Positions 34,944-43,657 of a stretch of DNA of 64,000 nucleotides are shown in pieces (the first letter of the stretch is position 1; each line of letters starts with the position of its first letter). The notes under the pieces were generated by a model. That model worked only from the letters and a program-made list of their open reading frames with translations. It was not told the origin of the DNA and made no database searches. This DNA is from Arthrobacter terrae. Lineage in GTDB: Bacteria > Actinomycetota > Actinomycetes > Actinomycetales > Micrococcaceae. Both the position numbers and the translations under genes were made by a program. The DNA lies in the NCBI RefSeq assembly GCF_015708085.1, contig NZ_JADNYM010000001.1, positions 186,001 to 250,000 on the forward strand, read 5' to 3'.

Positions 34944-35776
34944 GCACGGGGGCGCTTTCGCACACGGACAGGGCCCGCCGGTGGGTGCCGTTCGCACTCA
35001 TCGCCCTCATCCTGGTACCCGCCGTGGCAGGCTCCCTGCGACTGATCGAGCTGTCCGGAGGCCCGCACCTCATGCCCGCAAATCAGCGCCTAACCGCCTC
35101 GCCCGTGCCCGTCGTCGTACACATCACCAGCGCCATCAGCTACGCCGTCCTTGGCGCCCTGCAGTTCTCCCCCGGCTTTCGCCGGCGCCACCTGAAATGG
35201 CACCGGCAGTCCGGGCGGGTGGTGGTGATTTTGGGCCTGACCGTGGCATTCTCGGCACTGTGCCTGACGCTGTTCTACCCCGGTCAGCCCGGCACAGGGA
35301 TGTTACTCTACCTGTTCAGGCTCGCGTTCGGGGCGGGCATGGCCGCCTGCATACTGCGCGGTTTCGCCGTGATCCGGCACGGCGACGTGGCCCGGCACCG
35401 GGCGTGGATGACACGGGCCTACGCGCTGGCTCTTGGCGCCGGCACCCAGGTGTTCACGCAAGGCCTTGGAAATGCCGTCTTTGGCACCAGTGGCCTGACC
35501 ACCACGCTCATGCTGGGGGCAGGTTGGGCCATCAATCTGGCTGTGGTGGAGTACTGCATCCGCCGCCGCGGCCGGACCCTGCACCGACGGCCGGAACCTG
35601 GCCGGAATGGAGACAGCCGGACAGGCAGGACGACGGCGGACAGGCAGGAGCCGGACAGGCAGGACGACGGCGGAAGGGTGGCCCTCATGACCCGCTCCCC
35701 CAACGGGCGGACGTCGCCAACTGCCGGCTTCGGTTCAGCGGCCACCTCGACGACCAAACCAAGCTCCCGACGTTAG
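34940..35776 (+). CDS. DUF2306 family membrane protein
   Basis: 278-residue membrane protein. Family marks are VHITSAISYAVLGALQFSPG, WHRQSGRVVVILGLTVAFSA and GDVARHRAWMTRAYALALGA, with His residues on several helices; about seven membrane segments. The start is the GTG at 34940 overlapping the preceding stop; a longer frame from 34739 is only read-in. The final 70 residues are hydrophilic and repetitive (GRTTADRQEPDRQDDGGR) because of a DNA repeat, so the end of the gene may be secondarily extended. Confidence 0.75.
   Translation: MSTGALSHTDRARRWVPFALIALILVPAVAGSLRLIELSGGPHLMPANQRLTASPVPVVVHITSAISYAVLGALQFSPGFRRRHLKWHRQSGRVVVILGLTVAFSALCLTLFYPGQPGTGMLLYLFRLAFGAGMAACILRGFAVIRHGDVARHRAWMTRAYALALGAGTQVFTQGLGNAVFGTSGLTTTLMLGAGWAINLAVVEYCIRRRGRTLHRRPEPGRNGDSRTGRTTADRQEPDRQDDGGRVALMTRSPNGRTSPTAGFGSAATSTTKPSSRR
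35616..35674. repeat. 25-base direct repeat at the end of the DUF2306 gene
   Basis: A 25-base unit containing GGACAGGCAGGACGACGGCG occurs at 35616-35640 and 35650-35674 (period 34 bases), with an extra GGACAGGCAGG between them. The period is not a multiple of three, so the two copies are read in different frames. It falls in the hydrophilic tail and looks like recent slippage. Confidence 0.7.
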
Positions 35777-35826
35777 TCGTGGGGGACTCCGAGAGGACAT
35801 GCAACGCGTTTGGGGCGGAAGGAGCC

Positions 35827-36102
35827 CTACTGCTCCGCGTCCTCCAGCAGACGCAGATTCCCGAGGAAGTCAATATCCCACCGACTTGCCTTCTGCCCCG
35901 TGACTTTCAAGGCATAGACCACACGGTCGGCACTTTCGCAGACGCCGCGCTGCGTATTAGGCGGCGTATTCGGCTGCGTATTCGGGTCGGCACAGTCCTC
36001 GATTTCCCACTCGGCGACATGTCCGCCCAGCGACGGCGCGCCGAATGCCCTCGGGGCTTCCGCACGCTCCTGCGGGCGGACCGGCGCACGGTTGACGACC
36101 GC
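35827..36102 (-). pseudogene. C-terminal coding remnant, family not recognised
   Basis: The minus strand gives a plausible protein end in one frame: GGHVAEWEIEDCADP, a short repeat NTQPNTPPNTQ, then CESADRVVYALKVTGQKASR and WDIDFLGNLRLLEDAEQ before a TAG at 35827-35829. Upstream the frame meets a TAA at 36103-36105 and there is no start codon. The regular mix of charged and hydrophobic residues suggests real coding history. It adjoins the PhzF pseudogene on the same strand. Confidence 0.4.
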
Positions 36103-36132
36103 TTACGGATTTACGTCCCGCCCCGGACGTCG

Positions 36133-36955
36133 TTATTGAATGATGGAAGCGGTCCCAGACACGACGATTCCGCCTGTCCGGGGGATATCGACAGCAAGGA
36201 TGCTTGGCCGCCCGAAATGTCGGCCCTGGTAAATGGTAATTCGGACCGGCGCCTCCACCAGACGGAGCGCACGAAGGTATCCACCAACGGACGCCGCTGC
36301 GGATCCGGTGGCAGGATCCTCGCTCATGGTTCCAACAGGGAAAAGATTGCGCGCCTCGAATTCCACGGGGCTGAGTGTATACAGCGTGGTCACTGTGCCC
36401 GCCCATCCCTGCTCATCCATCAGGGCACGCATTGCATCCGGGTCAAAGGTAAAGCCGTCGAAGGCAGAACGCTCAGCGAAGACGATCACGGGGTGAATGT
36501 TGCCGACGAACGAGAGCCGCGGCGGGTAGTGCGGGAGCAAATCTGCGGCAACGATACCCAAGAGTTCCATCAGGCGCTGAAGCACTGACTCCTCCATCGA
36601 CCGACGCGCGGCTCGACGCTGGTGAAGGAAGCCATAGTGCCGGCAGCAGTTCGCTGAGTCTCGATCTTCACCTCACCGATGGGTGTCTCGAAGAGAAATG
36701 TCTTTGCTTCACCACGATCAGCTAGCGCGACGGCGGTCGCTATTGTGGCATGGCCACAAAACGGCACTTCGGCCGTCGGTGAGAAGTAACGGATTCCAAC
36801 GCTCGATGGGGCGAACGACGTGGGCGGCCGCCCGGAGTCAGCACAGCGAAACGCTGCTGTATCTGTGCCCGGAAGCTCTCCCATCGCAAGTCGTTGATCT
36901 GGGCTCTATTTCCCGGCGGAGTGCCTGCATCTGGAATGCGAGCGTCACCACAGCT
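36133..36955 (-). pseudogene. PhzF family isomerase-like protein (frameshifted)
   Basis: PhzF proteins are cytoplasmic epimerase/isomerase-fold enzymes of about 280 residues. Pieces in different frames line up in order: a poor N-terminal part (about 36850-36955), VGIRYFSPTAEVPFCGHATI and ALADRGEAKTFLFETPIGEV (to about 36600), then SFVGNIHPVIVFAERSAFD and GTMSEDPATGSAAASVGGYL to the stop at 36133. The frame changes near 36600, inside VEPRV, and again near 36850, where the catalytic-Glu region around NLSET is no longer recognisable. At least two lesions make a functional product unlikely. Confidence 0.75.
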
Positions 36956-37064
36956 GCTTCGATGAACTTGCAGAAATCCCCCAACCATTGAGGCCGCAGT
37001 GGCTGCGGTACAGGCCGCTGATGGAGCCGCTCACTCTCTTAACACGGAGCACTAACATAAGCCC

Positions 37065-38231
37065 ATGAACCATAAACTCCCCGCGGCGCAGCGGCGCGGA
37101 CACGAGGCTGCCCGCGAACCAGGCCGGGTCCACTGGATGGAATTATTCTTCGATCTGGTCTTTGTCGTTTTTGTGGGCCAGTTGGCCCACGGCATCCATG
37201 GGGACCCGGGCTGGCCTGAGTTCGGCACGTTCATCCTGCTGTTCTTTCCCGCGTGGTGGGCCTGGGTGAACATTGTGTCGGTGGTGAACCTCCTGCCGGG
37301 ACTGTCGGCACGGGCTCTCGGCCTGGCCATGCTGGCGGCCATGGCCGCGGCGGGCATCATGGCCGCAGCCGCACCGGGCGTCTTTGGGGACCGGGCCTGG
37401 GCCTTTTCACTCGGCAACGCCGCCATGCGCGCCATCCTGCTTGTCCTGTGGCTCTACCAGCACCGCCAACAGTCACCCGAAACACCCTGGCGCATCTGGA
37501 TCTACAACGGCAGCACCGCCGTCCTATGGCTAATCGCCTCACTCCTGCCGCTTCACACTGCAGTCATCTTCTGGGCCGTTTCCATCGCCGTCGAGGTCAG
37601 TATGGTCACCGTTGGGGGGCACCTGTGGGCGGGCCGCGCAGCCGCCAACGTCAATGTTGAACATGCCTCGGAACGGCTCGGACTTTTTGTCATCATCGTC
37701 CTTGGCGAGTCGGTATTCACGATCGTCAGTGAGGTCTCAGGCAACTGGGACCCCCGCGCGGGACTGGCCGGGACACTGGGATTCCTCATGGTGGCGCTCC
37801 TGGGCTGGGCGTTTTTCCAGTACGGCACAGGCATAGTGACGGCGGGGCTTGAACGCCTGCAATCCCGGGCGGACTTTGCCGGCATCCTGCAAACCACTTT
37901 GTTCCTGCCGTTCCTGCTGGTACTGGGCGTTACATCCATTGCGGCGGGGATCGCCACGGCCATCCCGGCTCCTGACGAAAGGCTGCCCCTGGGCGCCGGG
38001 ATCTCCCTCGGAGGCGGCATGGCTCTGTTCTATGCCACGAACGCACTCGTATCGCTTCGCTATGGCCAACGGCGGCGTTCAGTGGCGCCCTGGGCCGTTC
38101 CAGCCGTGATTGTGTCGGTCCTGCTCATTCCGTTGAGCGCCGTGGCTCCCGCCACCGTGGTGCTGGCGTTTGCCGTTGGCCTCCTGCTGGCCCTGACCAC
38201 CCGGTCGGAGATTCAGCACCGCCGGCGGTAG
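37065..38231 (+). CDS. Low temperature requirement protein A (LtrA) family
   Basis: 388-residue membrane protein. The LtrA signature is at the N-terminus, WMELFFDLVFVVFVGQLAHG, with the acidic pair in the first helix, followed by repeating hydrophobic segments and FVIIVLGESVFTIVSEV, the other conserved acidic motif. Around ten membrane helices are likely. Biochemical function is unknown; the name comes from a Listeria cold-growth mutant. It stands alone between the PhzF remnant and the SOUL gene. Confidence 0.9.
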   Translation: MNHKLPAAQRRGHEAAREPGRVHWMELFFDLVFVVFVGQLAHGIHGDPGWPEFGTFILLFFPAWWAWVNIVSVVNLLPGLSARALGLAMLAAMAAAGIMAAAAPGVFGDRAWAFSLGNAAMRAILLVLWLYQHRQQSPETPWRIWIYNGSTAVLWLIASLLPLHTAVIFWAVSIAVEVSMVTVGGHLWAGRAAANVNVEHASERLGLFVIIVLGESVFTIVSEVSGNWDPRAGLAGTLGFLMVALLGWAFFQYGTGIVTAGLERLQSRADFAGILQTTLFLPFLLVLGVTSIAAGIATAIPAPDERLPLGAGISLGGGMALFYATNALVSLRYGQRRRSVAPWAVPAVIVSVLLIPLSAVAPATVVLAFAVGLLLALTTRSEIQHRRR

Positions 38232-38521
38232 CCACGTGCGGATTTTGTCTTCCGGCAGTTCAATCCGCGGCGTTTGCGCCGGCACCTTGTGCCCATAACA
38301 GGCATTCTGGAACGACACCCTCGTGTGCACACTGGCAGGAAGAAGAAACTGACATCCCTCAGCGTTTCCGCACGGAAGTCACCGTCGGTGAGTAAGACTC
38401 TGAACCGATTGCAGTCCGCAACGAGGGCGCGGACCGGATCGGCACGGGAAACACATGCCGCACGGACACCCATGACACGAGTTGCAAGGAACGTTCAGCA
38501 CCGCAGGAGTAGCGTGGTGAA
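38232..38521. other. Intergenic region
   Basis: About 290 bases between LtrA and SOUL genes. Short frames only; no recognisable gene or hairpin. Confidence 0.3.
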
Positions 38522-39136
38522 ATGACCGAACAACAGCCGTACCAGATGATTCAACGCCACGATGAGTTTGAAGTGCGCCGATATCCCGGACATCTGCTTG
38601 CGGAGGTCATCACCGAGGGTTCCTTTGAAGACGCCGGCAACAAAGCCTTCCGCTACCTCTTTGCCTATATTGCCGGGGAGAACCGCTCGAACCGGAAAGT
38701 CGCCATGACCGCTCCAGTGGTCCAGGACTCTGTGGCAGAAAAAATCGAGATGACCGCCCCTGTGGTGCAGCAGGGAATCGAGGTGCAGGCCGGTGACCAG
38801 GACATCCCACGGTTCCGGGTTGGTTTTGTTCTGCCGAAAGGATTCACTCTGGAGAACGCACCTCGACCCACCAGCCCCCTCGTCCACTTGCGGGCAGTTC
38901 CGGAGTCCGTCGCAGCGGTCATCAGCTTCAGCGGCCGGTGGACGGCTGCGAGCTACCAGCACCATCTCGACACGCTGAAACGAGCCGTGGCAGCGGCCGG
39001 ACTCACTGCCCTCGGTACACCCCGCTTCGCGCGCTTCGATCCCCCGATCAAGCCATCGTTTATGCGCCGCAACGAGATAATAGTTGATCTCGAAAACCAC
39101 GGTCAGGCCGCGCAAAACACGGTGGTAGATCCCTAA
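38522..39136 (+). CDS. SOUL family heme-binding protein
   Basis: 204-residue cytoplasmic protein. Family marks are QPYQMIQRHDEFEVRRYPGH at the start, the core KVAMTAPVVQ followed by IEMTAPVVQQ, and FVLPKGFTLENAPRP with VIVDLENHG-like residues at the end. SOUL/HBP proteins bind heme or tetrapyrrole in eukaryotes; the bacterial role is unclear. ATG at 38522 directly precedes the conserved start. No operon partner. Confidence 0.9.
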   Translation: MTEQQPYQMIQRHDEFEVRRYPGHLLAEVITEGSFEDAGNKAFRYLFAYIAGENRSNRKVAMTAPVVQDSVAEKIEMTAPVVQQGIEVQAGDQDIPRFRVGFVLPKGFTLENAPRPTSPLVHLRAVPESVAAVISFSGRWTAASYQHHLDTLKRAVAAAGLTALGTPRFARFDPPIKPSFMRRNEIIVDLENHGQAAQNTVVDP

Positions 39137-39164
39137 AGAGCAGCTGGTGCATGGACCAAGGTCC

Positions 39165-39854
39165 TCAGGCAAACGCAGAGGCAGGCAGGTCGGCCTCATC
39201 GGCGGCGATTGCCTCCACTATCCGCCCCGCCACAATGTCAGCATCCAGGCCGCGTCCCAGCTGCGGGGGAACACCGGAGATTGGGCGCGTGTGCAGACCC
39301 GTCTGCGTGTGCGGAGGGCGCACATCGAGAACGCGGATCTTTTGCCGGCGCAACTCTGCACCCATGGCGGCGCTAAAGCCCGTCAAGGCCGATTTGCTGG
39401 CTGAGTACGCGGCCATTCCTTTCATCGGCTTCTCTGCGACGACGGCGCTAAGGTGCACAACGACCGCCCCGGGTTTGAGCTGCGGCAGCAAACTCCGCAA
39501 GAGCCGCACCGGAGCGACAAAGTTCAGCAACAGCAGTTCATCGAAAGTGTCGTCGTCGAGTTCGCCCAACGGCCCAAACGCGACGACGCCTGCCGCATAA
39601 ATCACCCCATCAATGCCCCCGTCTTCCGCCGCTGCCGCGGCCACGGCGACTGGGCCGGCGGGATTACTCAGGTCGGCAGAAATTGTCGCGACGACTGCCT
39701 CGCCCAGCTCTGACGCCAGGGCCGCCAGCTTCGTCTCACTTCGCCCCGCCAGCGTCAGCCGCGACCCTTCATCGACCAACCGACGGCAGATCGCAGACCC
39801 AAGCCCACCGGTCGCACCGACAACGAGCAGATGAGCATCACGTAATTGTGTCAT
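39165..39854 (-). CDS. Short-chain dehydrogenase/reductase
   Basis: 229-residue classical SDR. The nucleotide-binding turn is VVGATGGLGSAICRRL, the NAG-like motif is YAAGVVAFGPLGEL, the catalytic Ser is in VVHLSAVVAEKP and the Tyr/Lys pair is in AAYSASKSALTGF. LAGRSETKL after the second strand suggests NADP preference. Substrate unknown. It lies downstream of the glycosyltransferase pair on the same strand, 61 bases after that operon, and may be cotranscribed. Confidence 0.9.
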   Translation of the reverse strand: MTQLRDAHLLVVGATGGLGSAICRRLVDEGSRLTLAGRSETKLAALASELGEAVVATISADLSNPAGPVAVAAAAAEDGGIDGVIYAAGVVAFGPLGELDDDTFDELLLLNFVAPVRLLRSLLPQLKPGAVVVHLSAVVAEKPMKGMAAYSASKSALTGFSAAMGAELRRQKIRVLDVRPPHTQTGLHTRPISGVPPQLGRGLDADIVAGRIVEAIAADEADLPASAFA

Positions 39855-39915
39855 GGGCGAAGGCTAGCAATTTAGCCACTACCCGCACAATGGCAAGGTG
39901 CCCTGCTGCGTGCAG

Positions 39916-41220
39916 CTACCCCTGAAGTGCCGAACGAATCCGGGCGTGCCCGTCCCCTTGGCGCAGGGAACGCCCAAGTTCCTGCAGGGCCGCCCGTTTG
40001 TCTTCGGGAAGCTGCAGAACGGAGCCCAGCGCAAGTTTGATGTCTGCGACGGTGGCAGTATTTGGTGCCAGGGCTGCACCAAAGCCGGTGGATTCGAGTG
40101 CAGCGGCACCGGCGAACTGATCTGTAGAGAACGGCAGAACCACCAACGGCACGCCAAACGTCATGGATTCGGTGACGCTGTTGTTGCCCCCGTGGGTCAC
40201 GCCCGCGGCGGCTGATTCCAGCAAAGTTACCTGCGGAAGGAATTCACCCACGAGCCAATGGTCTGGAATTTCCCCAAGGGCTGCCAAATCCCCTGAACCG
40301 TACGCCACTGCTGCACGGATCCCGCACTCCCGCAGTGCGGTAACGACCTTATTGAGGACGTCGTCGCGTACCGAAAGAAAGCTGCCGAAGCTCACATAGA
40401 CAAACGGTTCGCTGGTGGATGCAAGCCACCGCTCCACATGCGGCTCGGTGGGCTCGGAGCGCACAGAGGAGCCCAGGAACAGATGCTGTGGCAGCAACTC
40501 GGTTCGTTCCGTTGGCACCAGTTCGGCCGGGTAGTTGAAAATGAGCAGGTCACCATGCTCGGCAAATGCGTCTGGCGAGGGTTGGAGCGTGGGAGCCAAT
40601 TGCGTCAACGCCAGGTTCCACTGCGTGGTGAATGATTCGCTGACCTGCAGGCACAAGTTCTTCAGTTCCTGCAGATCTGCCTCATCGGGGGAGAATGCGG
40701 CCGGCCAGGCTGGAGGAAACCCGTACACCTCAGCGGCCAGAGGCAAGGGCAATGCCGTGGGATGGCCCAGGACAACGTCGATGTGATGTATTCCGGCAGC
40801 AACCATGGCCAGCCGAGCGCTGAACGCCAGATGATCGACAATGATTGTCTGCGGGTTCAGCTCCTCAATGATTGCCTGGACTGCACGGGCAGTCTTGACC
40901 GGCTCCCACATCAGGTCGTTCATGCGGGCCTCTGCCTGGAAGGCAAGCGTCTCAATCATGCCGCTGCGTGTGGCTGAGAAAAATCCGCGCAATGCATCGT
41001 CTTCACCTTTGGGCTGTTCTTCGGCGCGGATCACCCCTGGGTTTGAGCCCCGGCTCAGCTGCAGGGGGACATGTTCGAACCCAAAGGATTCGACAATCGA
41101 AGCGGTGGCAGGTCCGGTCGCTACCACCACCTGTTCGCCTGCCTCCAGCCAGCTGGTTCCCATGGCAGCAAGGGGGTAAAGATGGGAGGCATAATCAGGG
41201 CTGATTATCAGAAGGGTCAT
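39916..41220 (-). CDS. GT1 (UGT/MGT-like) glycosyltransferase
   Basis: 434-residue GT-B enzyme of the UDP-glycosyltransferase/macrolide-transferase type. The donor-site motif is AGVTHGGNNSVTESMTFGVP with LVVLPFSTDQFAGAA, and VYVSFGSFLSVRD opens the C-terminal half. The N-terminal half begins LLIISPDYASHLYPLAAMGT, the acceptor-side fold, and has no signal peptide. Such enzymes sugar small hydrophobic acceptors. Its ATG overlaps the stop of the HEAT-GT4 gene (ATGA), so the two are coupled and probably act on the same molecule. Confidence 0.88.
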   Translation of the reverse strand: MTLLIISPDYASHLYPLAAMGTSWLEAGEQVVVATGPATASIVESFGFEHVPLQLSRGSNPGVIRAEEQPKGEDDALRGFFSATRSGMIETLAFQAEARMNDLMWEPVKTARAVQAIIEELNPQTIIVDHLAFSARLAMVAAGIHHIDVVLGHPTALPLPLAAEVYGFPPAWPAAFSPDEADLQELKNLCLQVSESFTTQWNLALTQLAPTLQPSPDAFAEHGDLLIFNYPAELVPTERTELLPQHLFLGSSVRSEPTEPHVERWLASTSEPFVYVSFGSFLSVRDDVLNKVVTALRECGIRAAVAYGSGDLAALGEIPDHWLVGEFLPQVTLLESAAAGVTHGGNNSVTESMTFGVPLVVLPFSTDQFAGAAALESTGFGAALAPNTATVADIKLALGSVLQLPEDKRAALQELGRSLRQGDGHARIRSALQG

Positions 41221-43427
41221 GGGGACAAAATCAATTCTCTTCGAAGTTCAACATCGTCATGGTGGACATCGGCATACACCTGGGTCAGCGTGTGAGCCAT
41301 CGCTTCGATCGTGAAGCGTTCCTGGACAACGTTGCGGGCGTAAACAGTGCGATTGTCTGTGGTTTCTCCAGCTGCACACAGCAGTGCCGCATGGACCGCG
41401 TCACGCAATAGCGCGGTGTCCCACGTTGTTGTAAGGAATCCAGTGCGCCCCTGCTCGACATAGGTTGCCGGACCGCCAGTATCGGGACCAACCACCACAA
41501 GACCTGACGCCATGGCCTCCAGCAACGCAATGCCAAATTCTTCCTTAAGGCTTCCGCAGACGTAAACACCACGGGGAGCCGCGTAACCGGGCAATCCAGT
41601 GCTCGTCGCTGCGACCCAACGGGCCACAGTGTCGTTGGGCCGGTGCCCCGAGAGCACCAAACCCGACCTGAGTTGTTCGTGTGGGCCTACGATTGCGGCT
41701 ATGCGGTCAAGTTGTTCGCGTTCATCGGCCGACGGGTTTTGGAGGTTTCCGCCAATCAGCAGAAGATTGGTTCGATGACGCAGATCGGACCCGGCCCACG
41801 CTTCGACGATGGTGGCCATGCCCTTGACCCGGTGGAATCTTCCAACACTGGTCAGCAAGGGCAGCCCGCGGCGTTCGACCGGAAGCCCGCTAAGAAGGTC
41901 CCGGAGTTCCAGCAGTCCCGCGCTGGCTGGTTGTCCGGAAGCAAAGGACTGCGCTTCAAGAACTGCCCGGTCAATCACTGCCAGGTCAATGCCTTCGGGG
42001 ACAATTGTGTGTCGCTTGGGTTCCTTGGCAATATCAATGCCAACCAGCTCGATGATATCGTGCCGCAGATTGGGTCGTGGGAAAAACACGGTATGGGCTG
42101 AATTACTGGCCAGCCGCTGAACGAGCCGGGCGCGGAACCAAAAATGTTCCACCTCGTCAATGTCCCCGAAATTCTCCCGGTTGAGGGTGCCCGCATGATC
42201 CATCGAGTTAATGACTGAGTGTGGATCCGGTGCCACGGTGAAAACCACCGGAATGTCCAGGGCGCGGGCGACGTCGAAGGCCGCCAAGCTGCCGACGTCC
42301 GCCATCCGCAGGTGAATTACCTGAACGCCTCCGGCTGCCCTGAGTATCCGGCTGATGCCTCGTCGGGCGGCGACCAGAAACCGCCAGGCGTTCGCTGATT
42401 GCCTTGGGTCCTGCAGCAAAGGGATACGGCCGTACACGTGGCCGTATTGGGTTTCGCCCAGTACAGCCACGCTCTGAGCCGCCTCGTCCGCTCCGCCTCT
42501 TGATAGGGTCAGCACTCGATCAATGGGCAGGCAGCGGTCCGTTCCAACAGGGAAGGCATCCGGGTCGCGGTCTTGGCCGGCAACGAGCGCATCGCCCAGA
42601 CGTACCAACAAGGTGGCAATACCACCGTTATCTCCACTGCCTGATTGGCTCAGGTCTGCGTCAATATCGGCATGGAGAAAAAGCTGGGCGACCGTCAGAC
42701 CTGCTTCTTGTTGCGGCATTGCCTCGAGGTTCTCCGAAATGTCCTGCACCGCAAGATCGACCAGGGAAAGCTGGGCCACCTCGGCGAGACGGCCCCCGGT
42801 TTCAACCAGTTTTTCCAGGAACTCGACTATTTTCGGCTGCCCCTTGCGTTGTCCCAATGCCGCGATGGCAGCAATGCGGACAGATAAATCCTCACTTTCG
42901 TCCTGGGCTATGCGCAGCAACGCAGTCGTGGCGATGGAGTGCTGCACTAAGCCAAGTGTTTCCACCAGCCGATAGCGGCTCTCCGGTTCAGTAACACCAA
43001 GCAGCGCGCTTTCCAGACCGATGGTGACGAGTTCAAGGGCTGAAGTTGCCCACACTTCAAGAGTTCGTTGGGACAACATCGCGGCGAACCCGCCGGAGGC
43101 TACCAGGCCAATGAGCCGTCCAATGGATTCGGCGCGGGGAACGCGGGACCTGTGGGCCCAAGCTGCGTGCTCCCGAATGAAACCATGTTCACTGGACAGA
43201 AGCTCGGACAACACTATGTCGGCTTCCTCATCGACCATTTGCGCCAGCGCATGAGTAGCTGCGATCGCTACGATCTGGTCTTTCGAACCGATGGCGCTGC
43301 GGAGGATGCGAATGTTCCTAACGCCGCCGTTGCGGCTCGCTTCAACCGCTAAATCGTCGGCAAGCCGCAGGGCATCGACGAGACGGTCAGCCTTCTTCAG
43401 CGCATCGAGACAGTTCTGAACCCTCAT
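41217..43427 (-). CDS. HEAT-repeat domain fused to GT4-type glycosyltransferase
   Basis: 736-residue protein with two halves. Residues about 20-270 are an all-helical repeat array of HEAT type (IVAIAATHALAQMVDEEADI, VRIAAIAALGQRKGQPKIVE). Residues about 300-725 are a GT-B transferase of family 4: VIHLRMADVGSLAAFDVARA, VVFTVAPDPHSVI, LLTSVGRFHRVKGM at the inter-domain start, and KEEFGIALLEAMASG, the EX7E donor motif. The transferase half resembles sucrose-phosphate-synthase-type enzymes. The start at 43427 is the only good one (MRVQNCLDAL). First gene of the two-transferase operon, divergent from a drug exporter. Confidence 0.82.
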   Translation of the reverse strand: MRVQNCLDALKKADRLVDALRLADDLAVEASRNGGVRNIRILRSAIGSKDQIVAIAATHALAQMVDEEADIVLSELLSSEHGFIREHAAWAHRSRVPRAESIGRLIGLVASGGFAAMLSQRTLEVWATSALELVTIGLESALLGVTEPESRYRLVETLGLVQHSIATTALLRIAQDESEDLSVRIAAIAALGQRKGQPKIVEFLEKLVETGGRLAEVAQLSLVDLAVQDISENLEAMPQQEAGLTVAQLFLHADIDADLSQSGSGDNGGIATLLVRLGDALVAGQDRDPDAFPVGTDRCLPIDRVLTLSRGGADEAAQSVAVLGETQYGHVYGRIPLLQDPRQSANAWRFLVAARRGISRILRAAGGVQVIHLRMADVGSLAAFDVARALDIPVVFTVAPDPHSVINSMDHAGTLNRENFGDIDEVEHFWFRARLVQRLASNSAHTVFFPRPNLRHDIIELVGIDIAKEPKRHTIVPEGIDLAVIDRAVLEAQSFASGQPASAGLLELRDLLSGLPVERRGLPLLTSVGRFHRVKGMATIVEAWAGSDLRHRTNLLLIGGNLQNPSADEREQLDRIAAIVGPHEQLRSGLVLSGHRPNDTVARWVAATSTGLPGYAAPRGVYVCGSLKEEFGIALLEAMASGLVVVGPDTGGPATYVEQGRTGFLTTTWDTALLRDAVHAALLCAAGETTDNRTVYARNVVQERFTIEAMAHTLTQVYADVHHDDVELRRELILSP

Positions 43428-43657
43428 GGGTATACCTCTTCAGGGGTAAGTCCTCGTCAGCACAACAAATGAAATACACCTCTGATCCTAATCGCGGCTC
43501 ACTTAAATCAACCACACGTGCATGGGCCATTTCAAAGCCCGGGCCGAAAGTTCCCGGGCCAGCCGGGACTAATCCGTGCCGGCCCGCCGTTAGGGTTATG
43601 GAGCCGGTATCGGTTTCGCGGTTTACGCGCTGTGGGCGCCGACGGAAGTGAGATCAT

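Noticed and set aside
34912-36588. 558-codon plus-strand frame
   Set aside because: It is the out-of-frame shadow of the DUF2306 gene and then runs antisense to the remnant and PhzF pseudogene; the translation is Arg/Pro-rich without motifs.
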